Source: JADHLK01 sp038131695
GTDB taxonomy: Bacteria; Pseudomonadota; Alphaproteobacteria; Puniceispirillales; Puniceispirillaceae
NCBI GenBank assembly: GCA_038131695.1
Contig: JAYPQA010000013.1
Span: forward strand, 4,938 to 68,937
Direction of reading: 5' to 3'
Length of the DNA: 64,000 nucleotides
The notes under the pieces are model-generated. The model ran no database searches and was not told the DNA's origin. It was given only the letters and a program-made list of their open reading frames with translations. Below, in pieces: positions 54,458 through 63,960 of the stretch; positions within the stretch are counted from its first letter, which is position 1, and every line of letters begins with the position of its first letter. Made by a program: the position numbers and the translations under genes.

Positions 54458-55984
54458 ATGGACGGGCTGGGTTTCAACACAAAACAGGGTCGCCGCCTGC
54501 TGGTCATTGGCAGCGGGTTTGGCGGGATAGCTGCTGCCTTGCGGATGCGGGCAAAAGGCCATGAGGTCACGCTGATTGAGCGGCTCGGGGCGCTGGGCGG
54601 GCGCGCCCAGACATTTGAAAGAGGCGGCTTTCGCCATGATGCCGGCCCGACCGTTATCACCGCCGCGTTCCTGTTTGATGAGCTGTTTGAGCTGTTTGGC
54701 GAGACGCGCGCTGACCATCTGGATTTCCGCCCGCTTGATCCCTGGTATCGCTTTTACTTTGAGCCAACCGGAGAGCAGTTTGACTATCGCCCGTCGCTGG
54801 AAGATACGAATGCGGAAATTGCCCGTTTCAATCTGGCTGACATAGAGGGGTATCGCAAGCTGGTTGCGACCTCAAAAGAGATTTTTGACATTGGTTTTGA
54901 GCAGCTGGCCGACAAGCCCTTTACCCGTTTCGGGGCGATGACGGCCCAGCTGCCTGCCTTGCTGCGCTTGAAAAGCTGGATGAGTGTTGCCCAGCTGGTG
55001 AACCGCCATATCAAGCATCCGTTGCTGCAGCAGGCTTTTTCCATCCATCCGCTGCTGGTTGGCGGCAATCCGTTTGATACCACCTCCATCTATGCGCTGA
55101 TCCATTATCTGGAGCGGCGCTGGGGCGTGTGGTTCTGCATGGGCGGGACTGGCAAGCTGGTGGCTGAGCTGGGCCAGCTGATGGAACGCGCCGGGGTCGC
55201 TCTGGAGCTGAATACCGATATTGCCGAAATCACCGAAAAAGACGGGCGCGTATCCGGGGCCCGCAGCACCGATGGCCGGTTTTTCCCGGCCGATGCGATT
55301 ATCTGCAATGCCGACCCGCCCACCGTCTATGCCCAGATGCTGCCCAGCCAGAAACGCCGCCGCAAGCGCTTGCTGCCGGAAAGGCTGACCCGCTATTCAA
55401 TGGGGCTGTTCGTGCTGTTTTTCGGCACTGAGCAGTGCTATCCGGATGTCGCCCATCATACGATCTGATGGGCAAGCGCTATAAATCGCTGTCTGAAGGA
55501 TATTTTTAACCGCAAGATTCTGGCTGAGGATTTTTCCCTTTACCTGCACCGGCCCACCGCCACTGACCCCAGCTTTGCCCCGCCCGGCAAGGACAGTTTT
55601 TATGTTCTCTGCCCGGTTCCCAATCTGCAAGGGGAGGTCGATTGGCAAAAAGAGGGGCCGGCCTTGCGCGACCGGATTGTCGCGGCCCTGGATAAAAGCC
55701 TGCTGCCCGGCCTGTCGCAGACCATTACCGAAGATTTCTGGATGGGGCCGGAAGATTTCCGCAATGATTACCGTTCCATGCATGGGGCCGGTTTTTCCAT
55801 CGCACCGATTTTTGCCCAATCCGCCTGGTTCCGCTATCATAATCAGGACCCGCATCTGCCCAATCTCTATTTTGCCGGGGCTGGCACGCATCCCGGCGCA
55901 GGCTTGCCGGGCGTGCTTTGTTCGGCCAAAGTGGTGGAACAGCTGATGACCGGACAGGAGGAATTTCTGGCCAAGGCAGAATGA
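54458..55984 (+). CDS. crtI: Phytoene desaturase, two frameshifts
   Basis: About 508 residues. FAD-binding N-terminus RLLVIGSGFGGIAAALRMRAKG, then GGRAQTFERGGFRHDAGPTVI. The first frame stops at 55468; a missing G there and an extra base near 55494 hide MGKRYKSLLKDIFNRKILAEDF. After correction it continues through DFWMGPEDFRNDYRSMHGAGFS to the C-terminal LYFAGAGTHPGAGLPGV, the desaturase signature. It converts phytoene to lycopene. Annotation without correction would split it into an N-terminal protein and a fragment at 55664. Confidence 0.92.
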
Positions 55985-55997
55985 CAATCCAGTCAGG

Positions 55998-57002
55998 ATG
56001 ACAGCTGAAACAGGCCGGTCTGCCGGCCGGAAAGTGGGAATTCGGGGAAACAAGAAAGTAGTCAGCCAGCCAGCCAGCATCAACAGGCCGCGCCCTCTCC
56101 GCCAGCAATGAGACGCTGGACCCGCGCACCAGCCTGGCCCGCAATGGCCGCAGTTTTTTCTGGGCCTCGCGCCTGCTGGGGCCGCAGATGGCGGCACGCG
56201 CGGCTGGCCTTTATGCCTTTTGCCGGGTGCTGGATGATATGGCTGACGGGGATATTCCCGGCGGGCCGGACAGGCTGGCCAGCATCAAAACCCGCCTGCA
56301 AAACGGCAGCGGCCCGGTGGACCCGGCCCTGGCCGGGTTTTTGCCGCTGATGGCTGAGACCGGCATACCGGCGCGCCCGCTCCTGCATCTGATTGACGGC
56401 TTGCTACAGGATCAGCAAGAGGTCGCGCTGGAGGAGGAGGCAGATTTGCTGCGCTATTGCTACCGGGTAGCCGGCACGGTCGGGCTGATGATCTGCCCGG
56501 TTCTGGACTGCCGGGATCAGGCGGCCTGGCCCTTTGCCATTGATCTGGGCATGGCCATGCAGATGACCAATATTGCCCGCGATGTTCTCGAAGATGCCCA
56601 GCTGGGGCGGCGCTATTTGCCGGCCAGCTGGCCGGGCCGGTTTCTCCGGCTGGAATAAGCCGGGCAGCAAGCCAGCCGGGCAGCGCCGAGGCCCGGCAAA
56701 TCCGTCAGGCAACAGCGCGGCTGCTGGGGCTGGCAGACCGCTATTACCGCAGTGCCGAGGCCGGGATGGGTGCCCTGCCCTGGCGCGCCAGAGCCGCGAT
56801 TATGGTGGCTGGCCGTGTCTATCGCCAGATCGGGGTTGAATTGCAGGCAGGCGGGCTGAACTGGCAGGCCGGGCGGGTGGTCACCTCAAATTTCAGCAAG
56901 AGCCGGGCCAGCCTTGCCGGGCTGCTGGCCTTGCCCAGAGTGCCGGGGCGGCTGCCTGCCCATGACAAATCGCTGCATGATGCGCTGGCAGGGCTGGTTT
57001 GA
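55998..57002 (+). CDS. crtB: Phytoene synthase, frameshifted, start uncertain
   Basis: Joins two GGPP into phytoene. NGRSFFWASRLL, LYAFCRVLDDMADG (first Asp motif) and MQMTNIARDVLEDAQLGRRYLP (second) are diagnostic. After a shift near 56635 the rest continues as RLLGLADRYYRSAEAGMGALPWRARAAI. The N-terminal frame has a stop at 56059 and no ATG or GTG before the conserved part. ATG 55998 opens a frame that reaches it if one base is corrected near 56105. The TGA overlaps the crtY ATG. Confidence 0.88.
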
Positions 57003-58123
57003 TGGCGCCTGATGCAGCTGAAAATCTGGCCGCTGAGATTGCTGTTCTGGGGGCTGGCTGCGCCGGACTCAGCCTTGCTGCTGCGGCCAGCCCGCAACAG
57101 GCAGACCAGATGCTGCTGGTTGGCCCGCCAGATGACCGCCCGTCCCATATTTGGGGGTTCTGGCAGATGCCCTGGCTGGATCAACCGGCCAGACTGGCCC
57201 GCAAGAGCTGGCAAAAATGGCTGATCGCAACCCATGCCGGAAGCCATATCCAGCAGGCAAGCCAGCATCCCTATCATGCGCTGGACAGTGCTGTCTGGCT
57301 GGCGGATTGCCGCGCCAGAATAGCCAGCAACCGCCTGCGCCACATCACCAGCCCGGCTGAACGGCGCAAGGATGGCCAGCTCTGGGCCGGCCAGCAGCCC
57401 CTGTCAGCCAGCCGGGTGCTGGATGCCCGCCCGCCTTCAGCGCAGCCCGGTATCCTCTTGCAGCATTTTCTGGGCTATGAAATCACCGCCCCGCAGGATC
57501 TGTTTGACCCGGCTGTTGCCCGGCTGATGGATTTTCGCACCGATCAATCCAAGGGGCTGAATTTTATCTATCTTTTGCCCTTTGACCGGCGGCGGGCGCT
57601 GGTTGAATCGACCTTCTTCTCAGCACAGCCGCAGCCTGAGCCCGTCTATGATCAGCTGATTCGCGGCTATCTGAAAGAGCAGTTTGGCCTGACCGGCTTT
57701 GAGATCACACACCGTGAAAAGGGCCTCATCCCGATGGGGGCTGTTCAGCCGCATGACCCGCTGATCGCAGAACGGTTTGGCGGCAATGGCGGGGCAGTGC
57801 GCGCCTCCAGCGGCTATGCTTTTGGCTTTATCCAAAGACAGATCGCCCGGATGCTGGAAGGGGGCACAGCCATTGCCCGCCCACACCCGCCGCACCGCCG
57901 CTTTGATATCTGGATGGATCAGGTGTTTTTGCGGGTTTTGGCCAGGGATCCGGCCAGCGCCCCGGCACTGTTTCTGGCACTGGCGCGCGCGCTGGATGGC
58001 GATGCGATGGCCCGCTTCCTGTCCGGTATTGCCCAGCCGGCCGACTATCTGGCAGTGCTGCGGGCCATGCCGACACGCCGTTTTCTCAGCGCAGCCCTTG
58101 CCGGGCCGGGCAGGCAGCCATGA
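57002..58123 (+). CDS. crtY: Lycopene beta-cyclase
   Basis: A 373-residue bacterial CrtY. The N-terminal NAD/FAD fold is EIAVLGAGCAGLSLAAAA. SHIWGFWQMPW, MDFRTDQSKGLNFIYLLPFDRRRALVESTFF, EKGLIPMG and ASSGYAFGFIQRQIARM are the family segments. It makes beta-carotene from lycopene. The start shares TGATG with the end of crtB and the stop overlaps blh by 4 bp. Confidence 0.94.
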   Translation: MAPDAAENLAAEIAVLGAGCAGLSLAAAASPQQADQMLLVGPPDDRPSHIWGFWQMPWLDQPARLARKSWQKWLIATHAGSHIQQASQHPYHALDSAVWLADCRARIASNRLRHITSPAERRKDGQLWAGQQPLSASRVLDARPPSAQPGILLQHFLGYEITAPQDLFDPAVARLMDFRTDQSKGLNFIYLLPFDRRRALVESTFFSAQPQPEPVYDQLIRGYLKEQFGLTGFEITHREKGLIPMGAVQPHDPLIAERFGGNGGAVRASSGYAFGFIQRQIARMLEGGTAIARPHPPHRRFDIWMDQVFLRVLARDPASAPALFLALARALDGDAMARFLSGIAQPADYLAVLRAMPTRRFLSAALAGPGRQP

Positions 58124-58977
58124 CAGAATTGGGGCTGACAGGCTGGCTGGCGCTGGGATTTGTGATGGCAATCGGATTGCCGCACGGGGCGTTTGACGGA
58201 GCCGTGGCCCTGCATCTGGGGCTGCGCCGCGCGCATCAGATGGCGGCCTTCCTGCTGGCCTATCTGGTGATAGCCGGGCTGGTTATCGCCTTCTGGCTGG
58301 GCAGCCCGGAATTGGCCCTGACCCTGTTTCTGGCACTGTCCATGCTGCATTTCGGGCTGGCTGACAGCCGCCCGGCCCGCCTGCTGCCGGACTGGCTACA
58401 GGCTTTTTGCCATGGCGGGCTGGTCAGCCTGCTGATCCCGCTGGCCCATCGCCAGGAGACAGAACAGCTCTTTATCCAGCTCACCAGCGGGCCGACACCT
58501 GTCCTCTGGCAGCTGCTTGAGGCGGGCGGGCTGGTCTGGGCGGTGGTTTTGACCGGGCTGGTTCTCTTGTCCCTTTTTCGGGCGAATTTGCGCCAGATGG
58601 TGCTGGAGATAGCCCTGCTGGCCGCGCTGCTCTGGCTGCTGCCGCCGCTGGCCGGGTTTGCCTTTTATTTTTGCGCCGTGCATTCTGCCCGCCATTTCCG
58701 GCGCATCTGGCAAGCCCTATCCAGCCAGCATGGGCGGGCCCAGCTGCTTATCGGGGCCGCGGTTCTGACACTGGCCAGCTGGGCCGGGGCAGCCCTGTTC
58801 TTTTACTGGCTTTCCGCCAGACAGGATTTGTCCGCTGCCGGGCTGCAAACGGTCTTTATTCTGTTGGCGGCGCTGACAGTCCCGCATATGCTGTTGATAG
58901 ATGGATGGTTTCGCCCGCGCGGATTTGATCGCCCGGGCCGCGGGAATAAGGATAATGACGCGTTTCAGCAAAAGTGA
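58120..58977 (+). CDS. blh: Beta-carotene 15,15'-dioxygenase, Brp/Blh family
   Basis: A 285-residue membrane protein cleaving beta-carotene into two retinals. The iron-binding signature GLPHGAFDGAVA lies near residue 20, with MLHFGLADSR and YFCAVHSARHFRRIW carrying further conserved histidines. Multiple hydrophobic helices cover the length. Its presence makes the retinal pathway complete within this window. It overlaps crtY by 4 bp and idi by 23 bp. Confidence 0.95.
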   Translation: MTELGLTGWLALGFVMAIGLPHGAFDGAVALHLGLRRAHQMAAFLLAYLVIAGLVIAFWLGSPELALTLFLALSMLHFGLADSRPARLLPDWLQAFCHGGLVSLLIPLAHRQETEQLFIQLTSGPTPVLWQLLEAGGLVWAVVLTGLVLLSLFRANLRQMVLEIALLAALLWLLPPLAGFAFYFCAVHSARHFRRIWQALSSQHGRAQLLIGAAVLTLASWAGAALFFYWLSARQDLSAAGLQTVFILLAALTVPHMLLIDGWFRPRGFDRPGRGNKDNDAFQQK

Positions 58978-60001
58978 CAGACAGGCCCGGTCCCGCAAGG
59001 ATGCCCATCTTGATCTGGCTAAATCAGACGCCGCTTCACAGGACGGCCCACAGCCCGCTGATGCTGTCCAGCTGCCCTATCACGCCCTGCCCGAGCTGGC
59101 CCTCACAGACATCAGCACGCATTGCCCGTTTCTGGGCCGCACCCTCTCGCAGCCGCTGATAATCGGGGCGATGACCGGCGGCACGGACCGGGCAGACCGC
59201 ATCAATGCCGCGCTGGCTGAAGTGGCGGAGAGCGCAGGCATAGCCCTGGCTGTCGGCTCGCAGCGCGCCTGTCTGGCCAACCGGCGCAGCCAGGCCGAAT
59301 TGCGCTGCCTGGCAAAATCCATACCCCTGATAGGCAATCTGGGCGGCGTGCAGATGGCCCGGCCGGAGGGGCTGAAGATGGCCCGCCGGGCTGTGGATGA
59401 TCTGGGGGTTGATATGCTGGCCGTGCATCTGAACCCGTTGCAGGAAATCGCCCAGCCGGAAGGCGAAACAGATTGGCGCGGCGTGCTGGCCGCGATTGAA
59501 CAGGCAGTCCGGGAGCTGCCCTGCCCTGTCCTGGTAAAGGAAGTCGGGGCCGGTCTGGGGCCGGAGGCGGCCCGCCAGCTGAGAGATATTGGCGTTGACT
59601 GGCTGGATGTGGCTGGCCGCGGCGGGACCAGCTGGACACGCATTGAAGCCGCCCGCCAGCCGCCCGCTGGTCAAGCAAGGCTGGCCCCGTTTCTGGATTT
59701 CGGACTGACCACGCCCGATGCGATAAGGGCGGTGCGCCAAGCCTGCCCGGAGATTAAGATTGTCGGCTCTGGCGGGGTGCGCCACGGGCTGGATATGGCG
59801 CGTTGCCTGTGGCTGGGTGCGGATATGACCGCGATGGCTGGCCCGCTGCTGACCCAGCTGGAACAGGCAGATGGCCAGCTGGATCAGGCGCGGCTGGCTG
59901 ACTTTCTAGAGCAGCTGAAAGAACAGCTCAAAATAGCCCTGTTTTTGACCGGATCGGCCAACATACCAGATTTTCAGAAAAAATCGGCTATTTACAGGTA
60001 A
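58955..60001 (+). CDS. fni: Type 2 isopentenyl-diphosphate delta-isomerase
   Basis: A 348-residue FMN- and NADPH-dependent isomerase (Idi-2) balancing IPP and DMAPP. SRKDAHLDLA, LIIGAMTGGTDRADRINAAL, GIALAVGSQRACL, IGNLGGVQM, VLVKEVGAGLG and VAGRGGTSW are all family motifs. ATG 58955 follows AAGGAT. As last gene of the pigment run it supplies starter units to CrtE. Unrelated to Idi-1; this type is usual in proteorhodopsin clusters of alphaproteobacteria. Confidence 0.93.
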   Translation: MTRFSKSDRQARSRKDAHLDLAKSDAASQDGPQPADAVQLPYHALPELALTDISTHCPFLGRTLSQPLIIGAMTGGTDRADRINAALAEVAESAGIALAVGSQRACLANRRSQAELRCLAKSIPLIGNLGGVQMARPEGLKMARRAVDDLGVDMLAVHLNPLQEIAQPEGETDWRGVLAAIEQAVRELPCPVLVKEVGAGLGPEAARQLRDIGVDWLDVAGRGGTSWTRIEAARQPPAGQARLAPFLDFGLTTPDAIRAVRQACPEIKIVGSGGVRHGLDMARCLWLGADMTAMAGPLLTQLEQADGQLDQARLADFLEQLKEQLKIALFLTGSANIPDFQKKSAIYR

Positions 60002-60026
60002 GCAAAAAAAATATTAGAAGAATTTA

Positions 60027-60063
60027 ATACAGCCATTCATCCAGTCTGGATGAACAGCTGTAT
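60027..60063. repeat. 37-bp near-perfect palindrome
   Basis: Two 18-base arms around a single T. The left arm is ATACAGC-CA-TTCATCCAG, and the right arm is its reverse complement except for two adjacent mismatches. It lies 26 bp after the isomerase stop and is the first of three stem-loops. Confidence 0.85.
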
Positions 60064-60068
60064 AAAGA

Positions 60069-60086
60069 AAGACTTGAAAAAGTCTT
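60069..60086 (+). other. Second stem-loop of the 3' cluster
   Basis: AAGACTT-GAAA-AAGTCTT: 7-bp perfect stem with a GAAA tetraloop, which is unusually stable in RNA. It is followed by CCCCCC rather than T. Confidence 0.7.
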
Positions 60087-60096
60087 CCCCCCGAAA

Positions 60097-60130
60097 GGAG
60101 GTCTCGGTTTCCTACTTTTCCGAGACCTCC
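60097..60130 (+). terminator. Third stem-loop, likely terminator of the carotenoid operon
   Basis: GGAGGTCTCGG and CCGAGACCTCC pair over 11 perfect bases around a 12-base loop, followed by a pyrimidine-rich stretch ending TTTT. The 60131-60312 remainder of the gap shows no gene. Confidence 0.6.
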
Positions 60131-60312
60131 ACTTTCCTCCTCCTCTTTTAGAACGACAAGCCAGCTTTCCACAATGTGGCGGCGGCGGGCAGCTTGAAAG
60201 GGCGTCCGCGCTTTCGGGCAGCTATAGAAACTGCTGGAAAAGTTTTTTTCGATATTGTAAGAACGGTCATCCAGGTTTGCCGGGCTGGCTTTCGCAGCTT
60301 GTCCGGCCCGGT

Positions 60313-60389
60313 CGGAGAGTAGCTCAGCCTGGTAGAGCACTGTCTTCGGGAGGCAGGGGCCGGAGGTTCGAATCCTCTCTCTCCGACCA
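60313..60389 (+). tRNA. tRNA-Pro (CGG)
   Basis: A 77-nt cloverleaf with encoded CCA. Acceptor CGGAGAG/CTCTCCG, D-arm with GTAGCTCAGCCTGGTAGAGC, anticodon loop TTCGGGA (CGG at 60347-60349), T-arm GGAGG/CCTCT-type with TTCGAAT. The initial C and CCGACCA end match proline tRNAs. Confidence 0.93.
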
Positions 60390-60488
60390 ATTTTTTCTTT
60401 TTCCCTGTCTGGTATTTTGTCCCCGTAATGTTTTTGTCACAATCCAGCTCTAATTATTGACTTTTGCCATATTTGCAGGTGACGGGTT

Positions 60489-61522
60489 ATGAGTATTGCC
60501 ATTAACGGTATGGGCCGGATAGGCCGGTTGGTTCTGCGGGCTGCCTTTGGCGGGGTGCTCAGAGACAGTCAGGATCCCAGGCGCGATCTGCGGCTGCCCA
60601 TCTGCCATGTCAATGACAGCCAGGCAGATGCCGCCCTTATCGCGCATTTGACCGAATTTGATTCCGTGCATGGCCGCTGGCCAGCTGCTTTTTCCGTGCA
60701 GGACGGGCTTATCAATATTCAAGGGCAGGAGATTTCCTGTTCATCTGAGTCTGATCCGGGCGAGCTGGACTGGGCTGGCACGGGGGCTGAGATTGTGCTG
60801 GACTGCACTGGCCGCTTTCGCGAGCCCGACTTGCTGGAAGGCTATTTCCGGCAGGGTGTCAAGGTGATTGTCGCAGCCCCTGTGCATGATCATCCAGGCT
60901 GTCAATATCGTGCCGGGTATCAACAGCCATATCTATCAGCCGGACCGGCACCATATTGTGACCGCGGCGTCCTGCACGACCAACTGTCTGGCCCCTATCG
61001 TCAAGGTGCTGCATGAGGAGATCGGCATCAAGCGCGGCCAGATTACCACCATCCATGATCCGACCAATACCAATGTTGTGACTGACAGGCCGCACAAGGA
61101 CTGGCGGCGGGCGCGCTCATCCCTGTTATCCCTGCAACCGACCAGCACCGGCTCAGCCCGCGCTATTGGCCTTATCTATCCGGAGCTGGAAGGGCTGTTG
61201 AACGGTCATGCGGTGCGTGTGCCGGTGCTGAATGCCAGCCTGACTGATTGCGTTTTTGATCTGGCTGAAAAACCGATGCCGAACTGTCAATGCGCTGTTT
61301 CATCGGGCAGCCCAGACCGATTTGGCCGGTATATTGGGGTCGATCGCGCCCGCTGGTCTCGGCTGATTATGTCAATGACAGCCGTTCAGCAATTATTGAT
61401 CTGCCTTCTACGATGGTACAGATGACACGCTGGTCAAGATTATGCCTGGTATGACAAATGAAACAGGCTATGCCTGCCGGATGGTTGATCTGGCGGATCA
61501 GCTTGTTCAGGCCGGCTGGTGA
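60489..61522 (+). CDS. ArsJ-associated glyceraldehyde-3-phosphate dehydrogenase, several frameshifts
   Basis: About 345 residues. With arsenate in place of phosphate it makes 1-arseno-3-phosphoglycerate, the ArsJ substrate. N-terminal NAD fold AINGMGRIGRLVLRAA; HLTEFDSVHGRWPA; catalytic cysteine in TAASCTTNCLAPIVK; then HKDWRRARSSLLSLQPTSTGSA. Shifts fall near 60890 and at several points between about 61285 and 61465. Corrected, the end reads YVNDSRSAIIDLPSTMV, WYDNETGYACRMVDLADQL. Classed with the arsenic-linked rather than glycolytic type because of coupling (TGATG) to arsJ and the WRRARSSL wording. Confidence 0.87.
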
Positions 61523-62744
61523 TGCAGACCGGCAGGCGCGATTTTCTCACCGTCTCCGCCAGCTACTGGGCCTTTACCCTGACCGATGGGGCCCTGCGGA
61601 TGCTGGTGCTGCTGCATTTCTACCAGACCGGTTTCAATGCCTTTCAGCTGGCCCTGCTCTTCACCTTGTATGAGCTGGCCGGAATCTTTACCAATCTGGC
61701 AGGCGGCTGGCTGGCAGGCCGGTTTGGCTTGCGCGCCATGCTCAGCAGCGGTATCGGGCTGCAAATCGGCGCGCTGGTGATGCTGGCGGGTCTGGACAGC
61801 AGCTGGCCCGGCTGGCTGGCCCTTGTCTGGGTGCTGCTCTCGCAGGGCCTGTCCGGCATTGCCAAGGATATGACCAAAGTGGCCGCAAAATCAGCCATCC
61901 GGCTGAGTGCCGGGCAGGCAGGCAGCCGCCTGTTCACCTGGACTGCCTTTTTCACCGGGTCGAAAAATTCGGTCAAGGGCGCGGGATTTTTCCTTGGCGG
62001 GCTGTTGCTCGGCTGGATCGGTTTTGAGGCTACGCTGCTGGGGCTGGCCGGGTTCCTGTTGGTCTTGTTGAGGCTGGTCTGGAGCGGCTGCCGGGGATTT
62101 AGGGCTGGTGAACCGCAACAAAGGAAGGGGGGGCGGGTTTTCTGGCCCCTCGCGCCAGATGGATCTGTTATCAGCGGCGCGGGTTTTCCTGTTCGGCGCG
62201 CGCGATATCTGGTTTGTGGTGGGCTTGCCGGTGACCCTCTATGGCGCGGGCTGGAGCTTTTGGCAAACAGGCGGCTTTTTGGCACTCTGGACTGTCTTTT
62301 ATGGCATGGTTCAGGCCAGTGCCCCGCGGTTTTGTTGCAGCCCGACGGGCTGTCTGCTGGTGCCGACAGCCGGGCGGGCTGGCGGGCTTGAATTTTCTGG
62401 TGATTGCCGGGCTGTGGGCCGCCCTGGCCGCCAGCCCGGCAGCGGGCGGGTCTGCTGGCTCGATAGCGGTGCTGATCGGCGGATTGCTCGTATTCGGGGC
62501 CGTCTTTGCGCTGAATTCATCGGTGCATTCCTATCTGCTGCTGGCCCTGACCGGCGGCGAGAAAACCAGCGCGGATGTCGGCTTTTACTATGCGGCAAAC
62601 GCGGCCGGGCGATTGGCAGGCACGCTGCTGTCCGGCTGGTGTGCTACGTGGCGGGATACCCGTCGTCTGCTCAGGGCCGGGGTGTTTTTGCTGCTTGCCT
62701 TTATCTTGACACGCGCAATCCAGCCGCCGCCGCAGCCTGTCTGA
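61522..62744 (+). CDS. arsJ: Organoarsenical efflux MFS transporter ArsJ, several frameshifts
   Basis: About 405 residues, a major-facilitator permease exporting 1-arseno-3-phosphoglycerate. SYWAFTLTDGALRMLVLLHFYQ, AGGWLAGRFGL, QGLSGIAKDMTKVAAKSA and WTAFFTGSKNSVKGAGFFLG are characteristic. The frame is lost near 62095 and again around 62320-62390, but the later pieces FGARDIWFVVGLPVTLYG, LNFLVIAGLWAALAA and GFYYAANAAGRLAGTLLSGW continue the fold. Translationally coupled to the upstream dehydrogenase. No arsR or arsC is adjacent. Confidence 0.87.
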
Positions 62745-62770
62745 CAAAACCGCTCCAGACCCGGGGCGGC

Positions 62771-62810
62771 CTGTCATGGAGCCGTGATAAAACTGTCATA
62801 AAACTGTAAC
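62771..62810 (+). promoter_or_regulatory. Two tandem Pho boxes upstream of pstS
   Basis: Four 7-base PhoB half sites with exact 11-bp phasing: CTGTCAT (62771), CCGTGAT (62782), CTGTCAT (62793), CTGTAAC (62804). The downstream pair, CTGTCATAAAACTGTAAC, is a near-perfect Pho box; the upstream pair is weaker. They lie 110 bp before pstS, so PhoB activation under phosphate starvation is strongly suggested. The first half site is 26 bp after the arsJ stop. Confidence 0.88.
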
Positions 62811-62919
62811 GAATCACACCGATAACAGCGGTGGTTTTTGCAAAAACAAGCCCGGCAGGGCCTGTCCCCCCAAAAGCCGTTAAGTCAGGTTCGACCAGCA
62901 TTATTTATGGGAGTTATCC

Positions 62920-63960
62920 ATGCGTTTTTTACCTGTTATCCTGCCGGCCATTGCGGCTATCAGCCTGAGTGCTGCCGCCCAGGCCCGTGACTATATCTCT
63001 ATTGCCGGTTCCTCAACCGTGCTGCCTTTTGCCACCATCGTTGCCGAAGCCATGGGCACCAATCCGGCTTTCAAGACCCCGGTTGTTGAATCCGGCGGCT
63101 CTTCGGTTGGCAAGAAAGGGGCGTGTGAGGGTATCGGCACACAATTTATCGATATCGGCAACGCCTCATCACGCATGAAGCCGCTGGAGCTGGAAACCGT
63201 GCGATGCGAATGGTGTGAAGGTAACCGAAATCAAGGTCGGTTATGATGGTATCGTTGTGGCCAATGCAAAATCAGGCCAGCTGCTGGAAATCTCCCTGTC
63301 CGATCTGGGCAAGGCTCTGACAGCCAAGGTGCCGGACCCGGCAGGCAGCGGCAAGATGGTCGATAACCCCTATCAGAAATGGTCAGATGTCAACGCCTCT
63401 CTGCCGGCTCTGGATATTCGCGTCTATGGCCCGCCGACAACTTCCGGCACCCGCGCTTCCTTCGCTGAGATCGTCAATGAAAAAGCCTATTGCAAAAAGG
63501 ATGAGGCTGCCAAGGCGGCGCTGAAGGCGGCTGGCGAATCAGCAAAATCCTGCCGGGCAATGCGCACTGACGGGGCCTATGTTGAGGCAGGAGAGCAGGA
63601 TAATCTGATTGTTCAGAAGCTGCAGGAAGACCCGAACGCCTATGGCATTTTCGGCTTTTCCTATTCTTGACCAGAACACAGACACACTGCAAAGTGCGGC
63701 CCGTCTGACGTGTCACCTGACGTTTGATCTGCGATTGCCAGATGGATTATGCAAGGCCTCACGTGCGCTGTATTTCTACATCAGCACGTCATGTGGTGTG
63801 GTTCCGGGCATGGATGAATATATGAAGCTGAGTGGACCAAGCATTGGGGTGATGATGGTGTGCTTGATGCCGGCATGGTCCTGATGCCGATGCTGAGCGG
63901 CTGCCTATGCCAAGGCGATGGACTGACCTGCCAAAGCTGACAGCTGATATGCTGAAGTAA
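62920..63960 (+). CDS. pstS: Phosphate-binding protein PstS, several frameshifts
   Basis: About 345 residues. Signal peptide MRFLPVILPAIAAISLSAAAQA, then the phosphate-binding start YISIAGSSTVLPFATIVAEAM and ESGGSSVGKKGACEGIG. Shifts near 63200 and 63668, and more after 63700, break it, but YGPPTTSGTRASFAEIV, NLIVQKLQEDPNAYGIFGFSY, RALYFY, GVVPGMDEYMKL and a final LPKLTADMLK with TAA at 63960 keep the family order. First gene of a likely pst operon that runs out of the window. Confidence 0.9.

Noticed and set aside
61522..62744. Interpretation of arsJ, gapdh and pstS as decaying pseudogenes
   Set aside because: Shifts of the same kind occur in essential genes across the window, and coding similarity is kept to the last residue of each.
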